DNA from: an uncultured Eubacteriales bacterium
Lineage (GTDB): Bacteria > Bacillota > Clostridia > Oscillospirales > CAJFTT01
Assembly: GCA_949284545.1 (NCBI GenBank)
Contig: CASDVX010000122.1
Span: 1 to 32,762 of the forward strand
DNA: 32,762 bases
Direction: 5' to 3'
This document shows positions 16,253 through 25,800 of this stretch, piece by piece. How positions within the stretch are numbered: position 1 is the stretch's first letter; each line of letters opens with the position of its first letter. Below the pieces are notes generated by a model. It made no database searches, had not been told where the DNA came from, and worked only from the letters and a program-made list of their open reading frames with translations. Both the position numbers and the translations under genes were made by a program.

Positions 16253-16290
16253 AAAACGAACCGTGAAGTGAAAAGCACGGTTCGTTTTTT
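16253..16290 (+). terminator. Terminator of rpsB-tsf
   Basis: Thirteen-base perfect arms (16253-16265 and 16276-16288) enclose a ten-base loop; the T6 tract ends at 16290. The following 90 bases up to the pyrH promoter hold nothing I can identify. Confidence 0.92.
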
Positions 16291-16384
16291 ATACCCGCGA
16301 ATAGGAGCCGTCCGGCACTGCGGCAGGCAGCTGTTTCGGGCGAAAAAATATCCGGCGCGGAGCGGCAGATAACGGCAATTTTAT

Positions 16385-16413
16385 TTGACAAAAGAGGTGC
16401 GGTGAGGTACAAT
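16385..16413 (+). promoter_or_regulatory. Sigma-A promoter of the pyrH-polC gene string
   Basis: A perfect TTGACA (16385-16390) and TACAAT (16408-16413) are 17 bases apart, 31 bases before the pyrH ATG. I see no strong terminator until after polC, so it may drive much of the ten-kilobase string. Confidence 0.88.
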
Positions 16414-16444
16414 AGCCGGTAGAATATTGCAGGGGGCGGTGGCG

Positions 16445-17155
16445 ATGGAACCCAAGTATAAACGGATACTTATAAAGCTGTCAGGTGAAGCGCTCGCCGG
16501 GGAAAAAGGCACCGGGATCGACAACGACTGCGTGCTTAAATATTGCCGGGTGATTAAAAAATGCGTTGAAGCCGGGGTGCAGGTGGCCATAGTGGTAGGC
16601 GGCGGAAATTTCTGGCGCGGCCGCAGCAGCGGTGCGATGGACAGAGTCCACGCAGACCATATAGGCATGCTTGCCACCGTGATGAACGCTGTGGCTCTCG
16701 GAGACGGGTTTGAACAGCTGGGCGTGCCGGTCAGGGTGATGACTTCCATAGACGTGACCTCGGTAGCGGAGCAGTATACCCGCCTCAGGGCGATTAAGCA
16801 TCTCGAAAGCGGGAAAGTGGTCGTTTTCGGCGGAGGAACGGGCTGCCCGTTCTTTTCCACGGATACCGCTTCTTCCCTAAGGGCTGCGGAGATAGATGCA
16901 GACATCATTTTCAAGGCTACCAAGGTTGACGGCATATACGACAGCGACCCGGTGAAGAATCCCGGTGCCGTGAAATTTGAGGAAATAACCTATTCCGAGG
17001 TTCTTATGCGCAATTTACAGGTGATGGATTCCACAGCTATAGCCATGACAAAGGAAAACCATATGCCGGTGTGCGTGTTCAGCATAGACGACGTGGACAA
17101 TATTTACAGAGCGGCCATGGGCGAAAGGGTCGGCTCTATAGTCAAGGAGGATTGA
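16445..17155 (+). CDS. pyrH: UMP kinase
   Basis: The 236-residue protein has the amino acid kinase fold of bacterial UMP kinases: KRILIKLSGEALAG at the start, VVGGGNFWRG near residue 57, GTGCPFFSTDTAS in the middle, and the ATP-site region FKATKVDGIYDSDP. It makes UDP from UMP and is a hexamer regulated by GTP and UTP in other bacteria. ATG 16445 is chosen because AGGGGG lies eight bases upstream; an in-frame TTG six codons earlier is less likely. It is followed after four bases by frr, an order common in bacteria. Confidence 0.96.
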   Translation: MEPKYKRILIKLSGEALAGEKGTGIDNDCVLKYCRVIKKCVEAGVQVAIVVGGGNFWRGRSSGAMDRVHADHIGMLATVMNAVALGDGFEQLGVPVRVMTSIDVTSVAEQYTRLRAIKHLESGKVVVFGGGTGCPFFSTDTASSLRAAEIDADIIFKATKVDGIYDSDPVKNPGAVKFEEITYSEVLMRNLQVMDSTAIAMTKENHMPVCVFSIDDVDNIYRAAMGERVGSIVKED

Positions 17156-17159
17156 AATT

Positions 17160-17711
17160 ATGGCGGATATAAACTTTTACAAAACAAAGATGACAAAGAG
17201 TCTTGAGGCGCTTGACAGGGAGCTCGCATCGATAAGGGCGGGGAGAGCCAATCCGGCGGTTCTGGATAAAGTATCCGTGGATTATTACGGCGTGGCGACC
17301 CCCGTAAACCAGCTCGCGGCGGTTTCCGTTCCCGAACCCAGGATACTCAGCATACAGCCGTGGGACCCGCAGACGCTGAAACTCATAGAAAAGGCCATAA
17401 ATATGTCCGACATCGGCATAAATCCGCAGAACGACGGAAGAGTGATCCGTCTCTCGTTTCCTCCTCTGACGGAAGAACGCAGAAGGGATATAGTAAAGAC
17501 GGCGAAGAAATACGGCGAGGATGCCAAGGTTGCCCTGAGAAATATCAGACGGGACGCCATGGATGATTTCAAGGCCGCGAAGAAAAACGGCGAGATGACA
17601 GAGGACGATGTTAAGAGCGCGGAGAAGTCCATACAGGATATCACCGAAAAATACTGCAAGGCCGTGGACGCGGCCGTAGCCGCCAAAGAAAAGGACATAA
17701 TGGCGATCTGA
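17160..17711 (+). CDS. frr: Ribosome recycling factor
   Basis: The 183-residue protein is of family length, with the long three-helix bundle and the conserved elements LASIRAGRANPAVLDKVSVDYYG, GVATPVNQLA, and RLSFPPLTEERRRDIVKTAKKYGEDAKVALRNIRRDA. RRF splits post-termination ribosomes with EF-G. AAGGAGG inside the pyrH end serves as its ribosome binding site, so the two are tightly coupled. Confidence 0.97.
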   Translation: MADINFYKTKMTKSLEALDRELASIRAGRANPAVLDKVSVDYYGVATPVNQLAAVSVPEPRILSIQPWDPQTLKLIEKAINMSDIGINPQNDGRVIRLSFPPLTEERRRDIVKTAKKYGEDAKVALRNIRRDAMDDFKAAKKNGEMTEDDVKSAEKSIQDITEKYCKAVDAAVAAKEKDIMAI

Positions 17712-17712
17712 T

Positions 17713-17744
17713 CCGGCAAGACGGCGCGCGTATGCGGTTGCCGG
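17713..17744 (+). other. Hairpin between frr and uppS
   Basis: CCGGCAA (17713-17719) pairs perfectly with TTGCCGG (17738-17744) right after the frr stop. No T tract follows, so it is more likely an mRNA stabilising or processing element than a terminator. Confidence 0.4.
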
Positions 17745-17777
17745 TCCGGACTAAAACTGTGCGCGGGGGTTTTCTGA

Positions 17778-18521
17778 ATGGCGAATAAATCCCGGGAAAG
17801 CGAGACGTATCTTGTGGCAAAGGAGCATCTTCCAAGGCACGTCGGCATAATAATGGACGGGAACGGAAGGTGGGCGAAAAAGCGCGGACTGCCGCGAACA
17901 GCCGGTCACGCCAGAGGTGCAAAGGTGTTTAAGGAAATAGCTTTGTACTGCGCGGACAGAGGAGTTAAGGCAGTTACGTTTTACGCGTTTTCCACTGAGA
18001 ACTGGAAACGCCCGCCGGACGAGGTCTCAACGCTCATGTCTTTGCTCAGGGACTGTCTGGAGGACGGACTTGAGCACTATCGCAGGAAAAATGTGCGCGC
18101 CCATATAATCGGGGATGCGGAGCAGCTCCCGGCGTCTCTCAGGGAAATGATAGACGAAGTGGAAAAAAGCTACACGCAGAACACGGGGATGATTCTGAAC
18201 GTTGCCCTCAATTACGGCGGGAGGGCGGAGATTGTGCGTGCCGTGCAGAACATCGCCGCCGAGGCGGCGGCGGGAAGACTGTCACCGGAGAGCGTTACCG
18301 AGGAAACCGTGGAGCAAAATCTGTACACAGCCGGACAGCCACCGCTGGATCTGGTGATAAGGCCCAGCGGGGAGGAGCGTTTATCCAATTTCATGCTGTG
18401 GCAGTCGGCGTATTCTGAATTCTGGTTTTCTGATGTACTGTGGCCGGACTTTACCAAAGACGATCTGGAGCGGGCTTTCAGAGATTTTGAGAACAGAAAC
18501 AGGAGGTTTGGCGGAATTTGA
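17778..18521 (+). CDS. uppS: Isoprenyl transferase (undecaprenyl diphosphate synthase)
   Basis: The 247-residue protein has the cis-prenyltransferase motifs: HVGIIMDGNGRWAKKRGLPRTAGHARGAK with the catalytic Asp near residue 27, TFYAFSTENWKRP, and the C-terminal DLVIRPSGEERLSNFMLWQSAYSEFWF. It extends farnesyl diphosphate to the C55 lipid that carries cell-wall precursors. It begins ATG 17778 after GCGGGGG, and its stop overlaps the cdsA start by four bases. Confidence 0.96.
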   Translation: MANKSRESETYLVAKEHLPRHVGIIMDGNGRWAKKRGLPRTAGHARGAKVFKEIALYCADRGVKAVTFYAFSTENWKRPPDEVSTLMSLLRDCLEDGLEHYRRKNVRAHIIGDAEQLPASLREMIDEVEKSYTQNTGMILNVALNYGGRAEIVRAVQNIAAEAAAGRLSPESVTEETVEQNLYTAGQPPLDLVIRPSGEERLSNFMLWQSAYSEFWFSDVLWPDFTKDDLERAFRDFENRNRRFGGI

Positions 18522-19402
18522 AACAACGTGTTTTATCAGCGTTGGCGCTTGCCGGAATAGCCGCGGCAGCAGTTGTTCTGAACATTTTTTTTGGATATAT
18601 TCTGTCGGCCGTGGCGGCGGCGATAGCGCTGATGTGCGTGTATGAGCTGTACAGGTGCGTTGAGGTGCCGGTCGGCGGGATTTTTTTTATTTATTCGGCG
18701 GTTTTTACCGTAGCGATGATACTGTGTATAACCCCGGAATACGGCAGCAGCTTGTTTACGGTCAAGCTGCAGCTTGCTTTTATTTGCGCATTGATAATAG
18801 TTACAGTGGCAAACGGTTTGGCATCGCGGGACGGTATGCTGAAAACCGTGCGGCTGTCTCTGATTACGATCATGATAGTGCTGTGTTTCGGCGTGATAGC
18901 TTACTGGGGAACAAGGTCGGTTTACGACGGAACCGGGAAATACGACGTCATAGGTCTCAACATGATTTTTATTACGGTTCTTGCTCCGTGTGCGTCCGAC
19001 ACAATGGGCCTTATAGTAGGCAGCGCTTTTGGGAAACACAAAATGGCCCCGTACATCAGTCCGAAGAAGACATGGGAGGGCTTTTTGGGGTCTTTGATAT
19101 GCGCTCCGCTTATTGTATTGCTTTTCGGTGGTATATCCGACGCAATCTGCTGCGTATTCGACCTGCCTTACAGGGCAAACTATTTATCGTTGCTGATAAC
19201 GGGACTCATCGGTGCGGTTTTCGGCACGCTCGGAGACCTTTTCTTTTCACTGATAAAGAGGAAAGTCAAAATCAAAGATTACGGGCATATAATACCGGGG
19301 CATGGCGGAATGCTGGACAGATTTGATTCATTTACGTTTACGTCGGTGCTTATCTTCTGGCTTTACACAGTGTATCCGCAGTTTAATTATGTTGCCGCGT
19401 GA
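18518..19402 (+). CDS. cdsA: Phosphatidate cytidylyltransferase
   Basis: The 294-residue membrane protein has about eight hydrophobic segments and the CDP-diglyceride synthase signature near the C-terminus (SLIKRKVKIKDYGHIIPGHGGMLDRFDS). It turns phosphatidic acid and CTP into CDP-diacylglycerol, the precursor of phosphatidylglycerol and cardiolipin. The start is TTG 18518, overlapping the uppS stop (TTGA), with AGGAGG eleven bases upstream. uppS-cdsA-dxr is the standard order in Firmicutes. Confidence 0.95.
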   Translation: MKQRVLSALALAGIAAAAVVLNIFFGYILSAVAAAIALMCVYELYRCVEVPVGGIFFIYSAVFTVAMILCITPEYGSSLFTVKLQLAFICALIIVTVANGLASRDGMLKTVRLSLITIMIVLCFGVIAYWGTRSVYDGTGKYDVIGLNMIFITVLAPCASDTMGLIVGSAFGKHKMAPYISPKKTWEGFLGSLICAPLIVLLFGGISDAICCVFDLPYRANYLSLLITGLIGAVFGTLGDLFFSLIKRKVKIKDYGHIIPGHGGMLDRFDSFTFTSVLIFWLYTVYPQFNYVAA

Positions 19403-19435
19403 GAGCGGCTGACGGGAAAGCGAGGGTGAGAACAT

Positions 19436-20578
19436 ATGAATATCTCTTTACTCGGTTCCACAGGTTCTATAGGGAGACAAACGGCTGATGTGGCGAGAAT
19501 GCAAGGATACAATATAGTGGCCGTGGCGGCGGATAAGAACTACATGGAAGTGGAAAACCAAATAAGAGAATTTCATCCCGCGTTTGCAGCTATGAGAGAT
19601 GAGAGAGCTGCGAGAGAACTTCGAGCGCGTGTTGCCGATACGCCGACGGCGGTTTACGGAGGGGAGAGCGCGGTGTGCGAAGCCGCCGCTCACACAGATG
19701 CCGACGTTACGGTAAACGCAGTAGTGGGCATCGCAGGCCTTGCCCCCACAATGGCGGCAGTCAACAACGGGAAAAAAATTGCCCTGGCAAACAAGGAAAC
19801 GCTCGTTGCCGGCGGAGAAATGGTTATGTCCACAGCGGCGGAGAAAGGTGTCCAAATAATACCGGTGGACAGCGAACACAGCGCGATTTTTCAGTGCCTG
19901 GCCGGGAACCGCAGAACTGATTTAAAAAAAATAATACTTACAGCTTCCGGCGGGCCGTTTTTCGGCAAAACCGCCGCTGAGCTTGAGGGCGTCACCCCGG
20001 AGATGGCGCTGCACCACCCCAACTGGAACATGGGGCCTAAGGTAACCGTAGATTCATCCACATTGATGAACAAGGGGCTGGAAGTTATTGAGGCAATGTG
20101 GCTGTTCGGTGTTTCTGCCGACAGGATACAGGTGGTAATCCACAGGCAGAGCATAGTTCACTCAATGGTTGAGTTTTCCGATAATTCGGTGATAGCGCAG
20201 CTGGGTATGCCGGATATGCGGCTGCCTATACAGTATGCGCTGAGTTACCCTGCAAGGCTGCCTTCTCCTGTAAAGGAAATGTCACTTACAGATTATCAGA
20301 TGCTCACGTTTTTTCCGCCGGATACAAAGACCTTCAGGTGCTTGCAGATATGTATTGAAGCGGCCCGGGCGGGAGGGCTGAAGCCGTGCGCTGCAAATTC
20401 CGCCAACGAAGAAGCCGTAGGACTTTTTCTGAGCGGTGCGATAAAGTATACCGACATTCCGGACCTCGTTGAGATGGCCGTGAACAGGCAACCTGCGGGG
20501 GAAAGGGTGACTTCGGAAAGCATCGGGTGCGCCGACAGAGAGGCTCGGCGCTGTGTCATTGAAGCTGTTAAGGGGTGA
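19436..20578 (+). CDS. dxr: 1-deoxy-D-xylulose 5-phosphate reductoisomerase
   Basis: The 380-residue enzyme opens with the NADPH-binding motif LGSTGSIGRQT and has the conserved LANKETLVAGG, PVDSEHSAIFQCL, LTASGGPFFG and HHPNWNMGPKVTVDSSTLMNKGLEVIEA segments, which include the metal and substrate ligands. It catalyses the committed step of the MEP isoprenoid pathway, giving methylerythritol 4-phosphate. With ispG two genes downstream it shows the cell makes isoprenoids through MEP. rseP begins right after its stop. Confidence 0.97.
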   Translation: MNISLLGSTGSIGRQTADVARMQGYNIVAVAADKNYMEVENQIREFHPAFAAMRDERAARELRARVADTPTAVYGGESAVCEAAAHTDADVTVNAVVGIAGLAPTMAAVNNGKKIALANKETLVAGGEMVMSTAAEKGVQIIPVDSEHSAIFQCLAGNRRTDLKKIILTASGGPFFGKTAAELEGVTPEMALHHPNWNMGPKVTVDSSTLMNKGLEVIEAMWLFGVSADRIQVVIHRQSIVHSMVEFSDNSVIAQLGMPDMRLPIQYALSYPARLPSPVKEMSLTDYQMLTFFPPDTKTFRCLQICIEAARAGGLKPCAANSANEEAVGLFLSGAIKYTDIPDLVEMAVNRQPAGERVTSESIGCADREARRCVIEAVKG

Positions 20579-20587
20579 TTGAGGATA

Positions 20588-21697
20588 ATGCAGACTGTAC
20601 TGTCCATACTGCTTGCGCTGATTGTGTTCGGCGTGATTATTTTTGTACACGAGTTCGGGCATTTTTTTACTGCCAAACTGTTCGGTATACAGGTAAACGA
20701 ATTTTCCATCGGTATGGGCCCGAAGGTTTTCAGCTGGGGTAAAGGCGAAACAGCTTACAGCCTGAGGGTGTTCCCTGTAGGAGGGTTCTGCGCCATGGAG
20801 GGCGAGGACGGAGGGGAGCTGGAAAACCCGCGGGCGTTCAACAGAAAACCAAAGTGGCAGCGGTGTATAGTGCTGGTGGCAGGCGGGTTTATGAACGTCG
20901 TTCTGGGTCTTGTAATAATGTTCGGGCTGACCGTATCTTCCGACCTGTTTTCAACGACGATAATATCGGGGTTTCGTGAAAATTCGGTGAGTAATACGTC
21001 TGTCTCCGGTGGGGACTGCCTTCGCGAGGGCGACGAAATACTGAAGGTTAACAACACCGCGGCTCACGTGGCCATGGATCTTTCCTTCGCCCTTTCCTCC
21101 GATCAGGACGGGATAGTGGATATTCTGGTTTTGAGAGACGGAGAGGAGATCCTTCTGGAGGGGGTGACCTTCAACGTGGCCGGCGAAGACGGCGTGACCT
21201 ACACGATGATCGACTTTACCGTTTACGGGATAGACAACACATTGTCGCATCTTTTCGACACGCGCGGCGTCTCTATAGGAACGCATCTTCTGAACTGTGT
21301 TAAATCCGTAGGCCGAGCCTTTGCAGAAACGTGGTATTCCACCTGCTCTGTTGTCAGGACTATTTGGGTATCTCTTATAGATATGTTTACCGGCAAATAC
21401 GGGCTTACGGACTTGTCCGGGCCGGTAGGAACCACCGGCGCCATAAGCCAAGCCGCCGGAATGGGATTGGAGTCTCTGCTGCTCATGGCGATGTTCATTT
21501 CGGTAAACCTCGGGATATTTAATCTTCTGCCGTTCCCGGCGTTGGACGGAGGCAGGGTGGTGCTTCTGGGAGTGGAGGCCGTAAGGCGAAAACCGCTTGA
21601 CCCCAGAATAGAAGCCGGAATAAATATAGCCGGACTTGTTATTTTGTTCGGACTGATTGTAGTCGTAACATTCAGCGATATAATGAAGTTGTTCTGA
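20588..21697 (+). CDS. rseP: RIP metalloprotease RseP (site-2 protease)
   Basis: The 369-residue membrane protease has the zinc motif HEFGH (His21, Glu22, His25) in its first membrane segment, the GMGPK motif, one PDZ domain (about residues 120-200) and the second catalytic motif NLLPFPALDGGR with the Asp zinc ligand. Such enzymes cut transmembrane anti-sigma factors or leftover signal peptides. ATG 20588 is chosen on homology; TTG 20579, directly after the dxr stop and five bases from AGGGG, is a real alternative giving three more residues. It lies between dxr and ispG as in other Firmicutes. Confidence 0.94.
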   Translation: MQTVLSILLALIVFGVIIFVHEFGHFFTAKLFGIQVNEFSIGMGPKVFSWGKGETAYSLRVFPVGGFCAMEGEDGGELENPRAFNRKPKWQRCIVLVAGGFMNVVLGLVIMFGLTVSSDLFSTTIISGFRENSVSNTSVSGGDCLREGDEILKVNNTAAHVAMDLSFALSSDQDGIVDILVLRDGEEILLEGVTFNVAGEDGVTYTMIDFTVYGIDNTLSHLFDTRGVSIGTHLLNCVKSVGRAFAETWYSTCSVVRTIWVSLIDMFTGKYGLTDLSGPVGTTGAISQAAGMGLESLLLMAMFISVNLGIFNLLPFPALDGGRVVLLGVEAVRRKPLDPRIEAGINIAGLVILFGLIVVVTFSDIMKLF

Positions 21698-21721
21698 GCG
21701 GAGGTCTGTTAAGGAAACGGG

Positions 21722-22789
21722 GTGTCGGGTTTGGAACGCAGAAAGTGCAGACAGGTAAGATGCGGAGACGTGCTTATCGGAGGGGACGCTCCGATAAGTG
21801 TACAGTCCATGCTGAATATACCGCCTCAGGACGTGGAAGCAAACGTAGCTGCGGCAAAGCGTCTGAAGGCAGCCGGGTGCGACATTATAAGAATAGCGGT
21901 GCCGGACGGCGACGGAGTGAAGCTTGTGAGCGCGCTGAAAGAGCAGGCAGACATACCGGTAGTCGCAGACATACACTTTGACTACCGTCTGGCGTTGGAG
22001 GCTGTGGCTGCGGGCGCAGATAAGGTGAGGATAAATCCCGGTAATATAGGCAATGAGTGCGGAGTGCGCGCAGTAGCGCAGGCCTGTTCGCTGAAGAATG
22101 TACCCATACGTATCGGCGTAAACGGGGGTTCGGTTTCCGGGGAAATACTCGCAAAATACGGCGGGCCGACGGCGCAGGCTCTGGTAGACAGCGCAATGCA
22201 GCATGCGGCGATGCTGGAAAAATACGATTTCCGAGATATTGTTCTGTCCTTGAAATCGTCAAGCGTTCCCGTTACAATAGAAGCGTACCGGATTGCGGCG
22301 GAAGCGTGCAGTTATCCTCTTCACCTCGGAGTCACAGAGACGGGAACGGCAGCAAAGGGAGTGATAAAAAGCTCAGTTGGCATAGGTGCGCTGCTTTCCG
22401 AGGGGATAGGAGACACGGTGAGGGTGTCGCTCACGGCGGACCCGGAAGAGGAGGTCAAAGCTGCCGCGGGAATATTGGCGGCTTTGGGCCTGAGAGAAAC
22501 AGGCATGGATATAATCTCGTGTCCTACTTGCGGCAGGACAAAGAACGATCTGGTAGGTCTTGTACATAAGATTGAATCTGCCGTTGCGGCCGAAGGACTT
22601 GACAGGAAACCTGTCAAGGTGGCTGTGATGGGCTGCGCGGTAAATGGCCCCGGTGAAGCCAGAGAAGCCGACGTCGGGATAGCTTGCGGTGCGAAAAACG
22701 CGGTTATTTTCCGTTTGGGCAAGAAGCTGCGCAGCGTGCGAATTGAGGACGCGGCCGACGAACTGTTGGCGGAGATAAGAAAATTATAA
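21722..22789 (+). CDS. ispG: 4-hydroxy-3-methylbut-2-en-1-yl diphosphate synthase, flavodoxin type
   Basis: The 355-residue protein has the IspG layout: a TIM barrel (RIAVPDGDGVKLV, PVVADIHFDYRLALEA, DKVRINPGNIG, VTETGT) then a [4Fe-4S] domain with Cys267, Cys270 (SCPTCGR), Cys305 and Glu312 (GCAVNGPGEA). It reductively opens MEcPP to HMBPP in the MEP pathway. GTG 21722 is preceded at six bases by AAGGA. One oddity is that the N-terminal QSMTNTDT stretch typical of the family reads QSMLNIPPQDVEAN. The iron-sulphur ligands are intact, so activity is expected. Confidence 0.95.
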   Translation: MSGLERRKCRQVRCGDVLIGGDAPISVQSMLNIPPQDVEANVAAAKRLKAAGCDIIRIAVPDGDGVKLVSALKEQADIPVVADIHFDYRLALEAVAAGADKVRINPGNIGNECGVRAVAQACSLKNVPIRIGVNGGSVSGEILAKYGGPTAQALVDSAMQHAAMLEKYDFRDIVLSLKSSSVPVTIEAYRIAAEACSYPLHLGVTETGTAAKGVIKSSVGIGALLSEGIGDTVRVSLTADPEEEVKAAAGILAALGLRETGMDIISCPTCGRTKNDLVGLVHKIESAVAAEGLDRKPVKVAVMGCAVNGPGEAREADVGIACGAKNAVIFRLGKKLRSVRIEDAADELLAEIRKL

Positions 22790-22840
22790 ACCTTGCGGCA
22801 GATACGTTGTGCGGGGAATTTTTCGGAAAAGAGTCAGGAA

Positions 22841-25800
22841 ATGAGAAAGATTGCCGATATATTTACAAATTTCAAAGCTTCCCAAGCGACAGCTCGTGCG
22901 GCTGAAACGGGAGAAATAGAGAGCGTTTCGGTTTTGAAGGGAAGTAAAAAGCTCTGTCTCAATATCCGGTATGAAGAGGAGATTAAGAGGGAGCTTATTT
23001 TTACGCTGGAGAAGGAAATTGAAGATGCGTGCGGATTTTCCGGACTCAGCATAAGTCCGAGATTTTCCTCCGAACTGTACGGGATAGAAGGGGTTTACGG
23101 CGTTATAGATCACATAAAACATGCTGATCCGGCGGTGAGCGGCTTTTTTGACGGTGCTGTATGCCATCTTCTCAGCGGCACCGCGGTTATAGAGATACAG
23201 CGTTCGGGCAGAGACTACCTGTGCGACAGGGACATACCGAGAGAAATATCCTCACTGATTTACGAGCAGTACGGCGTGAAGGTGAGGGTGGAGATAGCGG
23301 AAAACGCGCACGCCGCCGAAGCTTCAGCCGATATACTGAAAAAGGCGGAGGAGCAGACAAAAAAGGAGTTGGATGCCGGGGAGCAGGAGACAAAGGGTGA
23401 GAACGGCAAAAAAGCCTCTCACGGGGCAGAACGCATTCACGGCGCATTGGACCCGGTACTGGGAAGTATAATACGGTCAAAACCCGTTAAGCTCAGTGAG
23501 GTAGAGCTTGACAGCGGGAACGTGACGGTTTGGGGAAGGGTATTCGGCCTTAAGGTGCGGGAAACAAAGGACGGCACAAAGAACATAATCACATTCAATA
23601 TAACCGACAATACAGGTTCTAACACCGTCAAGGTTTTCAGGGAAAAAAGCGAGTGCGAAAGGCTGCTCTCCTCCGTCAGCGACGGCAGTTATGTGCTTGT
23701 CAGAGGATACACGACCTATGACAAGTACGACAGGGAGGTCAATATCACGGCGTCCCACATAAATTTAACCGAACCTGATTCCGGACGCGTGGATACAGCC
23801 CAGGAAAAACGCGTGGAACTTCACATGCATACGTCCATGTCGGCACTGGATGCGATGACTCCCGCGGGGAGACTCATAGAACGCGCGGCGGAATGGGGAC
23901 ACAGAGCCGTAGCCATAACGGATCACGGTGTCGTTCAGGCCTTTCCGGATGCGATGAACATGGCAAGGGACCTGAAGAAGAAAAAGAATATAGACATTAA
24001 AATCATTTACGGCGTAGAGGGGTACTTGGCGGACGATACGGTTTCTGCGTTTACCGGAGATTCGAATACAGCGCTTGACGGGGAAATAGTTTGCTTTGAC
24101 ACCGAAACCACCGGACTTTCGCCGGCGGTGTGCAGGCTTACGGAAATCGGAGCAGTTAAGATCAAAGACGGGGTAATAACAAAAGAATTCAACACGTTTG
24201 TGAATCCCGAGCAGCCGATACCGTATAAAATAACGCAGCTCACCGGAATAACAGATGAAATGGTGGCAAACGCACCGTTGGAGGGGGAGGCACTCAGAGC
24301 CTTTTTGGACTTTGCCGGAGACTGTCCGCTGGTAGCACACAACGCCGGATTTGACATGGGCTTTATCTGTGCTGCGGCGGAAAGAAACGGCCTTACGGCG
24401 GACAACCCGTACCTTGATACCGTGATCCTGTCGAGAGCGCTGTATCCTGATTTTAAAAAGTATACTTTGGACGCTGTCACAGCCGGTCTCAAGCTTAAGC
24501 CGTTTAATCACCACAGAGCCAGTGACGACGCGCGGGCGCTTGCGGAAATAGTTCTTGTGGAGTTTGCGCTTTTAAAAGAAAAGTTTGGAATAACGATGCT
24601 GAATCAGATCAACGCTACGATCGGGAACCCGGATGTGAGAAAGCAGAATACCAGCCACATAATCATGCTTGTAAAGAATGCGGCCGGCCTGAAAAATCTC
24701 TATAAGCTGGTGTCGTATGCGCACGTGGACTATTTTTTCAAGCATCCGCGCACTCCCAGAACGGTTTTGCAGTCGCACCGGGAAGGCCTTATCATAGGCA
24801 GCGCGTGCAGTGAGGGAGAGCTGTTCAGAGCGGTTGCGGAGGGAAAGAAGGACAGGGAACTTCTAAAAATAGCCTCGTTTTATGATTATCTTGAAATACA
24901 GCCGGACGGGAACAACGAGTACCTGATACGGGAGGGTACGGTAAAAGACGTAAACGAGCTGCACAGGATAAACAAAAAGATTGTAGAACTCGCCGACCGA
25001 CTGGGTAAACCGGTGGTTGCGACGGGAGATGTCCATTTTTTGGAACCTGAGGACGCAGTATTCCGGAGCGTGCTGTTCTGCGGACAGAAGTATTCCGACT
25101 ACGACAGGCAGCCTCCGCTTTATTTTAAAACGACCGACGAGATGCTTGAGGAGTTTGCATATCTCGGAGAAGAGACGGCCAAACGCGTTGTGGTGGACGG
25201 ACCGAACGAAATAGCGGATATGACGGAGGAGATACTCCCCATACCGGACGGCACATATCCGCCGCATGTGGACAACGCAGAGGAAGATCTTGAGAAGATA
25301 ACATACGAGCGCGCGAAGAAAATATACGGAGACCCGCTTCCGGAGATAGTGGAAAGCAGGCTGATGCGCGAGCTCACACCGATAAAAAAATACGGGTTTG
25401 CTCCTCTTTATATGATCAGTCAAAAGCTGGTGGAGCGTTCGAACAGGGACGGATACCAGGTGGGTTCCAGAGGCTCCGTGGGTTCGTCGTTCGTGGCCAC
25501 AATGTCAGGGATATCTGAGGTGAACCCTCTACCGCCGCACTATGTGTGCCCGTCCTGCAAGTATCTGGAGTTTCGCAGCGATGTCGGTTCCGGCTTTGAC
25601 CTGCCGGCGAAGGACTGCCCGAGATGCGGGCATAAGCTCAATCGGGACGGCCACGACATCCCCTTTGAGACATTTCTCGGCTTTAACGGGGACAAGGCGC
25701 CAGATATAGACCTTAATTTTTCCGGCGAATACCAACCCACGGCGCACAGATATACAATAGATCTCTTTGGCGAGAAAAACGTGTACAGAGCCGGCACGAT

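Noticed and set aside
20951-22204. 417-codon minus-strand frame over rseP and ispG
   Set aside because: Shadow of conserved genes; no start signals or recognised domains.
23340-23420. Lys/Glu-rich repeat-like stretch in polC as a frameshift or insertion
   Set aside because: The frame stays open and PolC proteins normally have a variable charged linker here.
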